Below, in pieces: positions 9,541-19,396 of a DNA stretch of 64,000 bases (position 1 is its first letter; every line of letters starts with the position of its first letter). The DNA is taken from assembly GCF_003265325.1 (NCBI RefSeq), contig NZ_QGNX01000001.1:310001-374000 (forward strand), in the 5' to 3' direction. The notes below the pieces were generated by a model. That model saw only the letters and a list, made by a program, of their open reading frames with translations, made no database searches and was not told where the DNA came from. Position numbers and translations under genes: made by a program. Origin of the DNA: Oceanibium sediminis. GTDB lineage: Bacteria; Pseudomonadota; Alphaproteobacteria; Rhodobacterales; Rhodobacteraceae.

Positions 9541-10767
9541 ATGAGTACAGACACCGACATCCTGATCGTTGGCGGCGGCCTTGCCGGACCCGCGCTGGCC
9601 CTGGCGCTGGCCCGGAACGGGCTCAGCTGCCATGTGCTTGACGCCGCCCCCGCCGAAACGCTGGGCGACCCGGACTTCGACGGCCGCGCCTATGCGCTGG
9701 CGCTGAGCACCCGGCGTATGCTGGACCAGCTTGGCCTGTGGTCCGGCGTGGCCGACAAGGCCGAGGCGATCCGCGACATCCGCGTCAGCGACGGACAGGC
9801 CGGGCAAGGCGCCTCGCCCCTGTTCCTGCACTTCGACCATAACGAGATCACCGAAGGCCCCATGGGCCACATGCTCGAGGACCGTTTCCTGCGCCGCGCG
9901 CTGGCGACGGCGGTCGCCGATCATCCCGCGATCACGCTGAAGCACAGCGCCCGCGTCGTCGCGCAGGACAGCACCCCCGGCAATGTCAGCGTCACGCTGG
10001 AGGATGGCACGAAGCACCACGCCCGCCTGCTGATCGGGGCCGACGGGCGCGCCAGCGGCACCGCCGCGCGGGCCGGGATCAGCCGGACAGGCTGGGACTA
10101 CGGGCAAACCTCGCTGGTGGGCGCTCTGACGGTGGAAAAGCCGCACAATGGCGTTGCGCAACAGATGTTCTTTCCCGAAGGACCGCTGGCGGTGCTGCCG
10201 CTGACCGGACAGCGGGTGTCCATCGTCTGGACCGAGTCGCGGGACCGCGCGCGTGACATCATGGCGATGGACGACGAAGGCTACCTCGCCGCGCTGCGCC
10301 CGCGTTTCGGCAGCTACCTCGGGAACATCGCGCTGGCGGGCAAACGCTACAGCTACCCGCTGGGGCTGAGCCTGGCGAGCGCGATCACCGCGCCCCGGCT
10401 GGCGCTGGTGGGCGATGCGGCCCATGGCATCCACCCGCTGGCCGGACAGGGCTTGAACCTGGGCCTGCGCGATGTCGCCGCCCTGGCCGAGGTGCTGGTC
10501 ACCGCGCACCGCCGGGGCGAGGATATCGGCGCGGCGGACGTGCTGGAGCGTTACCGCCGCTGGCGCGGCTTCGATATCGCGATGCTGGCGACGGCGACGG
10601 ACGGGATCAACCGGATCTTTTCCAACGACAACCCGCTGCTGCGGCTTGGCCGGACGCTGGGCCTTGGCGCGGTGAACGCCCTGCCCGGCGCGCGGCGACG
10701 TCTGATCCGCGAGGCGGCGGGCCTGACCGGCGACCTGCCCCGCCTGTTGCAGGGCCAGCCGATCTGA
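9541..10767 (+). CDS. ubiH: UbiH/UbiF-family FAD-dependent hydroxylase
   Basis: 408-residue aromatic-ring monooxygenase of the UbiH/COQ6 family, likely hydroxylating a ubiquinone precursor ring. The FAD-binding GxGxxG is at the N-terminus (ILIVGGGLAGPALALAL), the DG motif is GADGRAS, and the second FAD motif is LVGDAAHGIHPLAGQGLN. The ATG at 9541 gives the usual family N-terminus. UbiH, UbiF and UbiL cannot be separated by eye, so the symbol is provisional. Confidence 0.85.
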   Translation: MSTDTDILIVGGGLAGPALALALARNGLSCHVLDAAPAETLGDPDFDGRAYALALSTRRMLDQLGLWSGVADKAEAIRDIRVSDGQAGQGASPLFLHFDHNEITEGPMGHMLEDRFLRRALATAVADHPAITLKHSARVVAQDSTPGNVSVTLEDGTKHHARLLIGADGRASGTAARAGISRTGWDYGQTSLVGALTVEKPHNGVAQQMFFPEGPLAVLPLTGQRVSIVWTESRDRARDIMAMDDEGYLAALRPRFGSYLGNIALAGKRYSYPLGLSLASAITAPRLALVGDAAHGIHPLAGQGLNLGLRDVAALAEVLVTAHRRGEDIGAADVLERYRRWRGFDIAMLATATDGINRIFSNDNPLLRLGRTLGLGAVNALPGARRRLIREAAGLTGDLPRLLQGQPI

Positions 10768-10783
10768 ACCGCAGCGCGCTTCG

Positions 10784-10975
10784 TCAGTCGTCCAGCTTGC
10801 GCGCCTCGTCCACCAGCATGACGGGAATGCCGTTGCGGATCGGAAAGGCCAGCGCCGCGCCGCGGGACACCAGTTCCTGCGCCTTGGCGTCATAGATCAG
10901 CACGCCGCGCGTCACCGGACAGACCAGCGCCTCCAGCGTCTTGCGATCGATGCGCGTGGCGTGGTCTTCGCTCAT
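10784..10975 (-). CDS. Trm112-family small protein
   Basis: 63-residue Trm112/YcaR-type protein ([18 protein letters not shown], then [20 protein letters not shown]). In other organisms Trm112 is an activator of methyltransferases. Only one Cys remains at the zinc-knuckle position (CPVTRG rather than CxxC), so metal binding is doubtful. Its ATG overlaps the stop of the LON-domain gene (ATGA), so both are translated together. An upstream extension to 11098 overlaps that gene and is rejected. Confidence 0.85.
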   Translation of the reverse strand: MSEDHATRIDRKTLEALVCPVTRGVLIYDAKAQELVSRGAALAFPIRNGIPVMLVDEARKLDD

Positions 10976-11631
10976 TGCAGCGCCCCGTCTTCGCCGCCGC
11001 GCAGGGCGAATTCCATCAGCGTCACCAGCGTCTCGCGCCGGTTCTGCAAGGTGGGGGCTTCCAGCAAGGCCTGCTTTTCCTCGGGATCGAAGGGGCACAG
11101 CATGGAGAGCGAGTTGACCAGAAGCTCCTCCTCCGCCTCTTTCAGGCTGTCCCAGTCCGAGGCGAGCTGCGCGGTTTCAAAATAGCGCTTCAGCACGTCC
11201 AGGAAGGCGGGGCGGTCGAAGTCCGCGTCCAGCTCTCGCCGGCCAAGGTCGCGCTGGAAACTGGACCAGTCCACGTCCGCGCGCAGGTAGGGGGTGAAGC
11301 CGTCCTGCGTGCCACGGATGCGAAAGCGGCTCACCCCGGTCAGGGTGATCATGTAGCGCCCGTCCTCGGTTTCCTGGAATGCCGTCAGCCGCCCGGCGCA
11401 GCCGATGTGATGCAGCTTGGCCGCCTCGGAGCTGCGGCCCTCGGGCATCACGATGGGCTGGATCATGCCGATCAGGCGATGCTCCGTCTTCATCGTGTCG
11501 TCGAGCATCGCAAGGTAGCGCGGCTCGAAGATGTTCAGCGGCAGGCGGGCGCGCGGCAGAAGCAGGGCTCCGGGCAGCGGGAACACCGGCAGGCGTTCCG
11601 GCAGATCCGTGATGGCGAAGGATTTGGTCAT
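10972..11631 (-). CDS. LON peptidase substrate-binding-domain protein
   Basis: 219 residues corresponding to the N-terminal substrate-recognition domain of Lon, without ATPase or protease domains. Typical motifs are [20 protein letters not shown] near the N-terminus and [11 protein letters not shown] near the C-terminus. Stand-alone forms are common in alphaproteobacteria and their role is not settled. The ATG at 11631 fits the family start. It lies between the thioredoxin-TPR gene (54-bp gap) and trm112 (4-bp overlap), so the three may form an operon. Confidence 0.87.
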   Translation of the reverse strand: MTKSFAITDLPERLPVFPLPGALLLPRARLPLNIFEPRYLAMLDDTMKTEHRLIGMIQPIVMPEGRSSEAAKLHHIGCAGRLTAFQETEDGRYMITLTGVSRFRIRGTQDGFTPYLRADVDWSSFQRDLGRRELDADFDRPAFLDVLKRYFETAQLASDWDSLKEAEEELLVNSLSMLCPFDPEEKQALLEAPTLQNRRETLVTLMEFALRGGEDGALQ

Positions 11632-11684
11632 CCGGTACTCAGCCCCCTTGCACCAAGGCGCTTGCAGCGCACTCAGTCTGCAAC

Positions 11685-12599
11685 CTAGGCGAAAATCATG
11701 GATGACAAGCGCCGCCGCCCCTTTTGTGCGATCGGATCCTTGGGGCCCAGCGCCTCGAACAGCTTGAACAGCTGGTCTTTTGCCGCGCCGTCGTTCCATT
11801 CGCGGTCCTTCGCGAAAATACCCAGAAGCGTATCCACCGCCGCTTCCTGCTGGCTGGCGGAGATCTGCGCGAGGGCCAGGTCGAACTGCGCCTGAAGGTC
11901 ATCCGGCGCGGCGGCGGCCTTCGCCTCGGCCTCGGCCAGCTCGCCCGCACCTTCGGCGGAAGCGGCCAGGTCAAGCTGGGCGTAGACGGCGGCGATCACC
12001 GGGTCCGCGCGCTTGTCCTCGGGCGCGCTGTCGAGCACCGCGCGGGCCTGATCCATATCGCCCAGGGCGATATGCGCGCGGGCAAGACCGGCCAGCGCGC
12101 GCGCGTTCCCGGCGTCTTCGCCGAGGATCGCGGCAAAGGTCTGCGCGGCGTCCGTCACGGCGCCTTCCTCGAGCATCTGGTCGGCCATGTCCAACGCCTC
12201 TTCCAGGCCATCGTCCGCGCCGCCGGGGCTTTGCGCGATCAGCTTGTCGATGAAGGCCTTCACCTGGCCGGCGGTCTGCGCGCCCATGAACCCGTCAACC
12301 GGGCGGCCGCCGACGAAGCCGAACACTGCCGGGATCGACTGCACCCGCATCTGGCCGGCGATCATCTGGTTTTCGTCCACGTTGACCTTGACTAGCTTCA
12401 CCTTGCCCTTCGCGTCCTTCACGGCGGCTTCCAGCGTGGGCGTCAGCTGTTTGCAAGGGCCGCACCACGGTGCCCAGAAGTCCACTATGACCGGCACTTC
12501 CATGGAGGCGTCGACGACGTCGGCCATGAAGGTGGCCTCGGAACTGTCCTTGATCAGGTCATCGGCGGCGGCTGCGGTGTCTTGTCCGAATTCGAGCAT
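11685..12599 (-). CDS. Thioredoxin-TPR co-chaperone (CnoX/YbbN-like)
   Basis: 304 residues: an N-terminal thioredoxin fold with FWAPWCGPC (active Cys about 46 and 49), followed by a helical TPR-like tail rich in Ala/Glu with units such as [19 protein letters not shown]. This is the CnoX/YbbN layout, in which a holdase cooperates with GroEL and DnaK under oxidative stress. Unlike E. coli CnoX it keeps an intact CGPC redox site, so it may also be an oxidoreductase. It is the first gene of the run into the LON-domain and trm112 genes. Confidence 0.87.
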   Translation of the reverse strand: MLEFGQDTAAAADDLIKDSSEATFMADVVDASMEVPVIVDFWAPWCGPCKQLTPTLEAAVKDAKGKVKLVKVNVDENQMIAGQMRVQSIPAVFGFVGGRPVDGFMGAQTAGQVKAFIDKLIAQSPGGADDGLEEALDMADQMLEEGAVTDAAQTFAAILGEDAGNARALAGLARAHIALGDMDQARAVLDSAPEDKRADPVIAAVYAQLDLAASAEGAGELAEAEAKAAAAPDDLQAQFDLALAQISASQQEAAVDTLLGIFAKDREWNDGAAKDQLFKLFEALGPKDPIAQKGRRRLSSMIFA

Positions 12600-12668
12600 C
12601 TGTCATGTCCTTCGCGCTTTGGGCGTTCTGCGACATATAGGCGGCGCAGGGCGCGAGTGCCAGAGGGG

Positions 12669-13262
12669 TCACATCGCCGCGCTGAGCTTGTGGAAGCGGG
12701 ACAGGTAATCGGCCTTCACCTCCATCGGGGGGCGCGGGACCAGGGTAAAGCCCGACAGGTCGATCCGGCCCGGGCGGGAGAAGTGGCGGTTCGCCTCCGC
12801 CTCGGAGAAACCGGCGATCTGGCGCGCCTCCAGCCAGGCGCTGTAGCGATCCGCGCGCTTGATCTTCTGCTTGACGGAGACGGGCAGTTCCGTCGGCAGG
12901 CCAAAGCGCAGGTGCACCGCCGCCGCCAGCCGCGCGTCCATCGCCTTGTAGGCGGGACCGACGGCGGCCTTCACGGGCGAGATCATGTCCCCGATCACGT
13001 ATTCCGGGGCGTCGTGCAGCAGTGCCGCCAGCCGCCAGCGCACCGGGGCCTTCGGATCAATCAGGCCGAGCAACTCCTCAACCAGCAGCGAATGCTCGGC
13101 CACGGAATAGGGGAAATCCCCCCGGGTCTGGCCGTTCCAGCGCGCGACGAAGGCAAGCCCGTGGGCGATGTCCTCGATCTCGATATCCAGCGGGGCGGGA
13201 TCCAGCAGATCCAGCCGTCTGCCGGAAAGCATTCTCTGCCAGGCGCGGGGCTGCGGGGGCAT
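12669..13262 (-). CDS. HD-domain hydrolase
   Basis: 197-residue HD-superfamily metal-dependent phosphohydrolase. Metal ligands are visible as AEHSLL (His about 57) and LLHDAPE (His-Asp about 83-84), with a later Asp in [11 protein letters not shown]. It resembles YfbR-type 5'-nucleotidases and other small HD hydrolases; the substrate is not known. The ATG at 13262 ([12 protein letters not shown]) is the natural start. It is divergent from ahcY. Confidence 0.8.
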   Translation of the reverse strand: MPPQPRAWQRMLSGRRLDLLDPAPLDIEIEDIAHGLAFVARWNGQTRGDFPYSVAEHSLLVEELLGLIDPKAPVRWRLAALLHDAPEYVIGDMISPVKAAVGPAYKAMDARLAAAVHLRFGLPTELPVSVKQKIKRADRYSAWLEARQIAGFSEAEANRHFSRPGRIDLSGFTLVPRPPMEVKADYLSRFHKLSAAM

Positions 13263-13424
13263 GGTCGTTCCTTCTGCGTATCGGTGGCGGCGGTATGGCA
13301 GGCAGCGGGGGGCTTTCGCAAGAGGGGCTGCGCGCGCGGCAGCAAGGCGCGGCGTCGTTGGTTGTCGGTTAATCATCTCGATGGTAAGGAAGCGCAACAT
13401 TTCCCAGATTGCCGAGGACGCCAG

Positions 13425-14819
13425 ATGGCTCAGGACTACATCGTTAAGGATATCGCGCTGGCCGACTACGGCCGCAAGGAACTGGACATCGCCGAGACGG
13501 AGATGCCGGGCCTCATGGCGCTGCGCCGCGAATTCGGCGAGGCGAAGCCGCTGAAAGGCGCAAAGATCGCCGGCTCGCTGCACATGACGATCCAGACCGC
13601 CGTGCTGATCGAAACGCTGGTCGAACTCGGCGCGGATGTGCGTTGGGCCTCGTGCAATATCTTTTCCACCCAGGACCACGCCGCCGCCGCGATCGCCGCA
13701 GGCGGCACGCCGGTCTTCGCGATCAAGGGCGAAACGCTTGAGGAATACTGGGACTACGCCGACAAGATCTTCGATTTCGAGGATGGCGTGTGCAACATGA
13801 TCCTGGACGACGGCGGCGACGCGACGCTCTACATCCTGCTCGGCGCGCGGGTCGAGGCGGGCGAAGAAGACCTGATCGCCGTGCCCAAGTCGGACGAGGA
13901 AGTGGCCCTGTTCGCCCAGATCCGCAAGCGCATGGCAGCGAACCCCGGCTGGTTCACCAGGCAGCGCGACGCGATCAAGGGCGTGTCCGAGGAAACGACC
14001 ACAGGCGTCCACCGCCTGTACGAACTGGCCCGCGACGGCCACCTGCCCTTCCCCGCGATAAACGTGAACGACAGCGTCACCAAGTCGAAGTTCGACAACA
14101 AGTACGGCTGCAAGGAAAGCCTGGTGGACGGCATCCGCCGCGCCACGGACACGATGATGGCCGGCAAGACCGCCGTCGTGCTCGGCTATGGCGACGTCGG
14201 CAAAGGCTCTGCCGCATCCCTGCGCGGCGCGGGTGCCCGCGTCATGGTGACGGAGGTTGACCCGATCTGCGCGCTTCAGGCCGCGATGGACGGCTATGAG
14301 GTCGTGACCATGGAAGAAGTCGCGCCACGGGCCGACATCTTCATCTCAGCCACCGGCAACAAGGACGTGATCCGCCTCGAGCACATCCGCGAGATGAAGG
14401 ACATGGCGATCATCGGCAACATCGGCCATTTCGACAATGAGATCCAGGTCGCCGCGCTGAAGAACCACAAGTGGACCAACATCAAGGACCAGGTGGACAT
14501 GATCGAGATGCCCTCGGGCAACCGCATCATCCTGCTGTCCGAGGGGCGCTTGCTGAACCTCGGCAACGCGACCGGCCACCCGTCCTTCGTGATGTCCGCC
14601 AGCTTCACCAACCAGGTGCTGGCCCAGATCGAGCTGTGGACCAAGGGCGACCAGTACAAGAACGACGTCTACGTCCTGCCCAAGCACCTGGACGAAAAGG
14701 TCGCGCGTCTGCACCTGGACCGGATCGGCGTCAAGCTGACGAAGATGACCGACGAGCAGGCCGCCTATATCGGCGTCACGCCCGAGGGGCCGTTCAAGCC
14801 GGACCAGTACCGCTACTGA
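13425..14819 (+). CDS. ahcY: Adenosylhomocysteinase
   Basis: 464-residue S-adenosyl-L-homocysteine hydrolase, which splits SAH into adenosine and homocysteine in the activated-methyl cycle. Motifs are [34 protein letters not shown], the NAD site [12 protein letters not shown] and the C-terminal KPDQYRY that reaches into the neighbouring subunit. The 40-residue insertion typical of the plant/bacterial form is present. The ATG at 13425 gives the family N-terminus. The leader was examined for an SAH riboswitch and none was recognised. Confidence 0.96.
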   Translation: MAQDYIVKDIALADYGRKELDIAETEMPGLMALRREFGEAKPLKGAKIAGSLHMTIQTAVLIETLVELGADVRWASCNIFSTQDHAAAAIAAGGTPVFAIKGETLEEYWDYADKIFDFEDGVCNMILDDGGDATLYILLGARVEAGEEDLIAVPKSDEEVALFAQIRKRMAANPGWFTRQRDAIKGVSEETTTGVHRLYELARDGHLPFPAINVNDSVTKSKFDNKYGCKESLVDGIRRATDTMMAGKTAVVLGYGDVGKGSAASLRGAGARVMVTEVDPICALQAAMDGYEVVTMEEVAPRADIFISATGNKDVIRLEHIREMKDMAIIGNIGHFDNEIQVAALKNHKWTNIKDQVDMIEMPSGNRIILLSEGRLLNLGNATGHPSFVMSASFTNQVLAQIELWTKGDQYKNDVYVLPKHLDEKVARLHLDRIGVKLTKMTDEQAAYIGVTPEGPFKPDQYRY

Positions 14820-14850
14820 GCGCGTCTGCGAAACGGCTTGGAAATCAGCG

Positions 14851-14888
14851 AAAGGGCCCTGCCAGCCGGCGGGGCCCTGCCATTTTGC
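14851..14888 (+). terminator. Intrinsic terminator of ahcY
   Basis: A GC-rich hairpin (GGGCCCTGCC at 14854-14863 pairing with GGCGGGGCCC at 14868-14877, loop AGCC) is preceded by AAA and followed by TGCCATTTT. It begins about 35 bp after the ahcY stop. Confidence 0.75.
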
Positions 14889-15014
14889 CGCCTGCTTTAC
14901 AGTAGGCGCCAGACAACTTCCCGTCCCGGTTTCTGCTCGGGCATTCGACCTTGGGTGATTTCTGCCACTTTGCCGACTGAGATCGCGTGATACCGGGACG
15001 ACGGAGGTCGCATT

Positions 15015-15401
15015 ATGCTCAGAATCTTTACACTTGCCGTTCTGGTTTCAGGCTGCACAACCGCCACCGTGCCCGTCAGCACGTCGCCCGCGCCGCTTGA
15101 CCCGGCGGCGGTGACTGTTGCCCGTTCGACCGTTAGTCAGCGCCTGCGCGACCCCATGTCAGCACAGTTCCGCAATGAGCGGGCCTATCGCACGTCAGCG
15201 GGCGACACGATCATCTGCGGGGAAGTCAACGCCCGGAACGGGTTCGGCGGTTATGTCGGTTTCCATACGTTTTTCACCCGCCAGCGTAGTGGGGTGATCG
15301 TTGCAGGGGTTCTGGACCGACAATCAGAGCTCATTCCTCGTTACGCGGAGATCGGATGCCAACGCGCTGCGTCTGGGCAGATGATGGTATCCGAGGTCTA
15401 G
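15015..15401 (+). CDS. Small putative lipoprotein
   Basis: 128 residues with a lipoprotein signal peptide: MLRIFTLAVLVSGC ends in a lipobox with the lipidated Cys at residue 14. The mature part contains RLRDPMSAQFRNERAYR, a pattern seen in several small uncharacterised proteobacterial envelope proteins, and two later Cys that could form a disulfide. Function unknown. It stands alone between the ahcY terminator and a convergent methyltransferase gene. Confidence 0.6.
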   Translation: MLRIFTLAVLVSGCTTATVPVSTSPAPLDPAAVTVARSTVSQRLRDPMSAQFRNERAYRTSAGDTIICGEVNARNGFGGYVGFHTFFTRQRSGVIVAGVLDRQSELIPRYAEIGCQRAASGQMMVSEV

Positions 15402-15515
15402 CGCTCGATCACCAGCGGCCCGAAAGCGCGCCTTACACTCGCAATTCATCCATCCAGAGCAAAGCCAGTGCAATCCGGCGGCCCCCTTTTTCGTCGCGGG
15501 CCCTACCCCGGCCCG

Positions 15516-16400
15516 TTACCCCGGATTGCGCGCCGAGATCACCCAGGACGAGGTGGGCACCCAGATGCCCTGTTCGTCCTGTTCGTGCTGCTCGAAGAAG
15601 GCGCGCATGTCCGCCTCGATCTGCGGGCGCTTGGCCTCGGCCAGCTCCTCGCCCGCCTCGCGGAAGACTTCGCCCGCCGGGCCGATGGCCAGGGCGAAGG
15701 CGACGCACTCCTCGGGGGTGCTTCCGACCATGATCTTCTCGTCGATGCGCGTGAAGGTGACATCCTCGTAGCCCGCGCTTCTCATCATGACTTCGACCAT
15801 GTCCCGATCCCCCATGGAGAAGGGGCCCGGACCGCAGGTATCCGCATCCGCGCCCGGTGCCGGAAGATGCTCCAGCGCGATATCCTTCGCGGCCTGCCAG
15901 GCGGGGTTATCCTCGCGACGGCGCCAGACGATGTGGGTCATCCGCCCGCCCGGCTTCAGGGCCAGGCGCATGCGGCGCAGGGCCGGAACGGGGTTGGTGA
16001 AGAACATCGTCCCGAACCGGGCGACGACGTAGTCGAACTCGTTTTCCGGCAGGGCGATTTCCGCGTCGCCACGGCGGAACTCCACGTTGTCCAGCCCCTG
16101 CGCGGCGGCGTCCTTGCGGGCCTCCTCGAGGAAAGCGTCGACGCAATCGATGCCGACGACGCGCCCCTCGGGGCCCACCATCTCGGCCACTTGCAGGGAC
16201 ATGTCCCCCCAGCCGCAACCGATATCCAGCACCGACATGCCTTTCGTGATCGGCAGATCCGGGATGATGGCCGCCGAATGCCGGGACAGCCCGCCTTGCA
16301 GGATATGCCGGTACTTCGTGAATTTCGGGGCCAGAACTTCGTTCCAGAACCGCACGAACTCCGTATCCGCATCAGCCTCTTTCGTATCCACCAGTGCCAT
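15516..16400 (-). CDS. Class I SAM-dependent methyltransferase
   Basis: 294 residues with a Rossmann methyltransferase core. Motif I is VLDIGCGWGDMSLQVAEMVG, motif II is around VVGIDCVDAFLEEAR, and the acidic motif IV region is FDYVVARFGTMFF. This resembles the UbiE/MenG-like group, but the acceptor is not predictable. It is divergent from the berberine-bridge-type oxidase with about 195 bp between starts; both could be controlled from that gap. Confidence 0.82.
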   Translation of the reverse strand: MALVDTKEADADTEFVRFWNEVLAPKFTKYRHILQGGLSRHSAAIIPDLPITKGMSVLDIGCGWGDMSLQVAEMVGPEGRVVGIDCVDAFLEEARKDAAAQGLDNVEFRRGDAEIALPENEFDYVVARFGTMFFTNPVPALRRMRLALKPGGRMTHIVWRRREDNPAWQAAKDIALEHLPAPGADADTCGPGPFSMGDRDMVEVMMRSAGYEDVTFTRIDEKIMVGSTPEECVAFALAIGPAGEVFREAGEELAEAKRPQIEADMRAFFEQHEQDEQGIWVPTSSWVISARNPG

Positions 16401-16596
16401 TCAAATACCCCCACAACATCCACTCTTACTACTCACAGATTAGCACCAAATGTTCGGAATTTGAATTGTTTACGAATGCTGTAGCGAGCGGTCGATCTTT
16501 AGGGTGAAAAAGTGTATCCTCCCTGCGCGGGCTGAAATGCGCCCGCACAGGGGCAACAGGCAAGAGACTCCGGTAACCAGTGGGAGGCTCTTGGAC

Positions 16597-18033
16597 ATGA
16601 CGACACTTAAGGGACTGACAGGTAAAGAGAAGACCATCGCACAGGAGGCGGTGGAAGCGCTCGGCGCGTCCGTGCGCGGCGGCGTCTATCACGATGGCGA
16701 TGCCGAGTACGACGATGCGCGCACGATCTGGAACGCCATGGTCGACCGCAAACCCGGCCTCGTCATACGCGCCAAAGGGGCGAACGACGTTCGCCAGGCG
16801 GTGAACTTCGCACGGGAAAACGGCCTGCTTCTGGCGGTGCGCTCAGGCGGGCACCAGATCGCCGGCCATGCCGTGGCCGAGGGCGCGCTGCTGCTGGACC
16901 TCTCGCAGATGACCTCCGTCCGCGTGGACCCGAAGACGAAGACCGCGCGGGTCGAGCCGGGCGCGAGCCTGGGCGACATCGACGCCGAGGCGCAAGCCCA
17001 TGGCCTCGCCCTGCCGGTGGGCATCAACTCGACCACCGGGATCGCCGGGCTGACCCTTGGGGGCGGTTTCGGCTGGCTCTCACGGAAGCACGGGATGACG
17101 ATCGACAACCTGATCTCTGCCGATATCGTCACGGCGGACGGCGCGCTGCTGCGCGCCAGCAAGGATGAGAACCCGGACCTCTTCTGGGCAATCCGCGGCG
17201 GCGGCGGCAACTTCGGCGTTGTCACCTCGTTCGAGTTCCAGCTGCACGAGATCGGCCCCGAGGTGCTTGCCGGGCTGATCGTCCACCCGATCGCCGACGC
17301 CCCGGAACTGTTGAAGCGCTATCGCGACATCGCCGATGGCGCCCCGGACGAACTGACCATCTGGGTGGTGATGCGCAAGGCGCCCCCGCTGCCGTTCCTG
17401 CCCGAGGAATGGCACGGCAAGGAGGTGCTGGTTTTCGCGGCCTGCCACTGCGGCGACCAGACCGAGGGCGAAAAGGCCATGAAGGAGCTTCGCAGCCTCG
17501 GAAGCCCCATCGCCGACGTGATCGGACCGGCGCCCTTCCAGGGCTGGCAGACCGCCTTCGACCCTTTGCTGACGCCGGGGATGCGGAACTACTGGAAGAG
17601 CCACGACTTCGACACGCTGTCGGACGATGCGATCTCGACCCTGCTGGGCGCGATCGACAGTCTGCCGGACCCGAACTGCGAGGTCTTCATCGCCCATCTC
17701 GGCGGGGAAATGGCCCGAGTTCCGGTGGACGCCACGGCCTTTCCCCAGAGAAGCGCGCATTTCACCATGAACGTGCACACGCGCTGGGAAAACGCGTCGG
17801 GGGACGAGCCCTGCATCGAATGGGCGCGCAAGCTGTTCAAGGATACCGCGAAGTACTCGACCGGCGGTGTCTACGTGAACTTCATGCCCGATGACGAGGC
17901 AAGCCGCGTGAGCGGCGCTTACGGCGACAACATGCAACGTCTGAGCGAGATCAAGGCGAAGTACGACCCCGGCAACCTGTTCCGGCTGAACCACAACATC
18001 GCGCCGACGAACGTCGCCCAAGCAGCGCAGTAA
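16597..18033 (+). CDS. FAD-linked oxidoreductase, berberine-bridge-enzyme type
   Basis: 478-residue PCMH/VAO-fold oxidase. The FAD domain contains RSGGHQIAGH, with the His about residue 86 in the usual 8-alpha-histidyl position, and GIAGLTLGGGFGWLSRKHG. The second cysteinyl FAD link of BBE enzymes appears absent (Thr/Ala there). The C-terminal BBE segment is KYDPGNLFRLNHNI. It oxidises an alcohol or sugar-like substrate of unknown identity. The ATG at 16597 has GGGAGG about 9 bp upstream and is preferred over an upstream in-frame ATG at 16504. Confidence 0.85.
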   Translation: MTTLKGLTGKEKTIAQEAVEALGASVRGGVYHDGDAEYDDARTIWNAMVDRKPGLVIRAKGANDVRQAVNFARENGLLLAVRSGGHQIAGHAVAEGALLLDLSQMTSVRVDPKTKTARVEPGASLGDIDAEAQAHGLALPVGINSTTGIAGLTLGGGFGWLSRKHGMTIDNLISADIVTADGALLRASKDENPDLFWAIRGGGGNFGVVTSFEFQLHEIGPEVLAGLIVHPIADAPELLKRYRDIADGAPDELTIWVVMRKAPPLPFLPEEWHGKEVLVFAACHCGDQTEGEKAMKELRSLGSPIADVIGPAPFQGWQTAFDPLLTPGMRNYWKSHDFDTLSDDAISTLLGAIDSLPDPNCEVFIAHLGGEMARVPVDATAFPQRSAHFTMNVHTRWENASGDEPCIEWARKLFKDTAKYSTGGVYVNFMPDDEASRVSGAYGDNMQRLSEIKAKYDPGNLFRLNHNIAPTNVAQAAQ

Positions 18034-18037
18034 GGAC

Positions 18038-18094
18038 CGGGGCCAGCCTGGCCCCGCCAATGCAGATGCCCCCGGCGGCACGGGTCGCCGGGGG
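18038..18094 (+). terminator. Two tandem hairpins after the oxidase gene
   Basis: CGGGGCCA/TGGCCCCG (18038-18045 and 18049-18056, 3-nt loop) is followed by CCCCCGGCG/CGCCGGGGG (18069-18077 and 18086-18094). Neither has a T-run, so termination is likely but not certain. Confidence 0.5.
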
Positions 18095-18154
18095 TGGAAA
18101 TCGCACCCGCCCCCGATATAGTCCGGGACCAGATCCCAGGCCGGAGCGTTCACC

Positions 18155-18940
18155 TTGTTTCCCAACCACCTGCGCAGACGGGCCGCGCGTGCGCCGGCCC
18201 CGAAACCCGCCCGCCAGCGTGGCGGCGGCGGCGCGTTCATGGGCCGTTTCCTGGGGCTAGTCGTGGCGCTCTTCCTGTCGCTTTTCGCGGGGTCCGTGCT
18301 GCTGCCGGGGATCCCGTCGCAATATAACATCCTGGCCGAGCTGGACCCGGAGGCGCCGCCCTCGCCCCTGACGCGGTTCAAGGTGATGCGCGCTACCGCC
18401 ACGCCGGAGGGGTGCCTCGCCATGCTGGAACGTATCGACGACATCCGCTACGCGCGCCTGCTGGACCGCCAGGTCAGCGACAGCTGTCACATCACCGGCC
18501 ACGTCCAGCTGCGCGGGCTGTCGGGGGCAAGCATGGCCCCCGTTTCCACCACCTGCGAGACCGCCTTGCGCCTCTACCTGTGGGAGCGGCACAGCCTGCA
18601 ACCCGCCGCGCGCGACATCCTCGGGCAGGGCGCCCGGGCGCTGGAGCATCAGAGCAGCTACAACTGCCGCCGCATCCGCACCGACCGGGGCGAAGGCGCG
18701 GAGATGAGCAGCCACGCCACCGCCAGCGCGATCGACATCAAGGGCGTGATCCTGGAAAGCGGGCGGCACCTGACGGTTCAGGAGGGCTGGCGCGGCCAGG
18801 ACCCGCAGCAACGCGCGTTCTGGCGGGCCCTGCGCGACGGCGCGTGCCGCTGGTTCGGCACCGTCCTCGGGCCGGACTTCAACCAGGCGCACGCGGATCA
18901 CTTCCACATGGGGCAGGATCGCTACGGCGCCTGCCGCTAG
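18155..18940 (+). CDS. Extensin-like family protein
   Basis: 261 residues with a basic N-terminus and one membrane segment (about residues 32-52, FLGLVVALFLSLFAGSVLL). The periplasmic part ends in an extensin-like C-terminal domain, with four or more Cys, SSHATASAIDIKGV and HADHFHMG, resembling zinc-dependent peptidoglycan peptidases of the VanY/DacB-like type (family knowledge; activity inferred). The start is uncertain: a TTG at 18155 has GGAG 8 bp upstream, while an ATG at 18239 lies just before the membrane segment. Confidence 0.8.
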   Translation: MFPNHLRRRAARAPAPKPARQRGGGGAFMGRFLGLVVALFLSLFAGSVLLPGIPSQYNILAELDPEAPPSPLTRFKVMRATATPEGCLAMLERIDDIRYARLLDRQVSDSCHITGHVQLRGLSGASMAPVSTTCETALRLYLWERHSLQPAARDILGQGARALEHQSSYNCRRIRTDRGEGAEMSSHATASAIDIKGVILESGRHLTVQEGWRGQDPQQRAFWRALRDGACRWFGTVLGPDFNQAHADHFHMGQDRYGACR

Positions 18941-18953
18941 CCCCCTTGCCCCC

Positions 18954-19337
18954 CTAGAACAGGCTGAGCACGATGCCCATGATCGTGCAGCCCACCGTGG
19001 CATAGGCGCCGTCGATCAGCGTCAGGTTCATCGGCCGCCCCGAGAAGGCGTAGTTCGTCGCAACCCAGGGCGTGACGATGAACAGCCCCAGCCCGAAACC
19101 CGTCATCGCCCCCGCGCCAAGGCCATCCGCGCCCTGTGTCGCCAGGATGTGGCGCATCATGCCCGCCACCAGGACCGCCGCGATGAAGGCGATCACGTAG
19201 GGAACGGGATTGCGCCGGTCGATGGTGTCCTCGGACAGCTCGTTGGCGGCCATCCACGGCTTTGCCATCGCGCCGTACCAGACGCCGCCCCAGATGAAAC
19301 TGGCCAGTGCGGCCAGAAGAACGGCAATCACGCCCAT
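18954..19337 (-). CDS. DUF1761-family membrane protein
   Basis: 127 residues with about four membrane segments, starting MGVIAVLLAALASFIWGGVW and containing the family hallmark VWYGAMAKPWMA. Function is unknown throughout the family. The ATG at 19337 has a strong AGGAGGGA ribosome site just upstream. The convergent extensin-like gene ends only 13 bp away. Confidence 0.82.
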   Translation of the reverse strand: MGVIAVLLAALASFIWGGVWYGAMAKPWMAANELSEDTIDRRNPVPYVIAFIAAVLVAGMMRHILATQGADGLGAGAMTGFGLGLFIVTPWVATNYAFSGRPMNLTLIDGAYATVGCTIMGIVLSLF

Positions 19338-19396
19338 CGCTCCCTCCTGTCGCTTTTGGCGCAGTATGAAGGCGGGGGCGAAGCGGTCAAGCGGGC

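Noticed and set aside
13263-13424. Possible SAH riboswitch before ahcY
   Set aside because: None of the conserved SAH-riboswitch core that I know (the GAGGAGCGCUGC type segment) could be found; the leader shows no convincing conserved structure.
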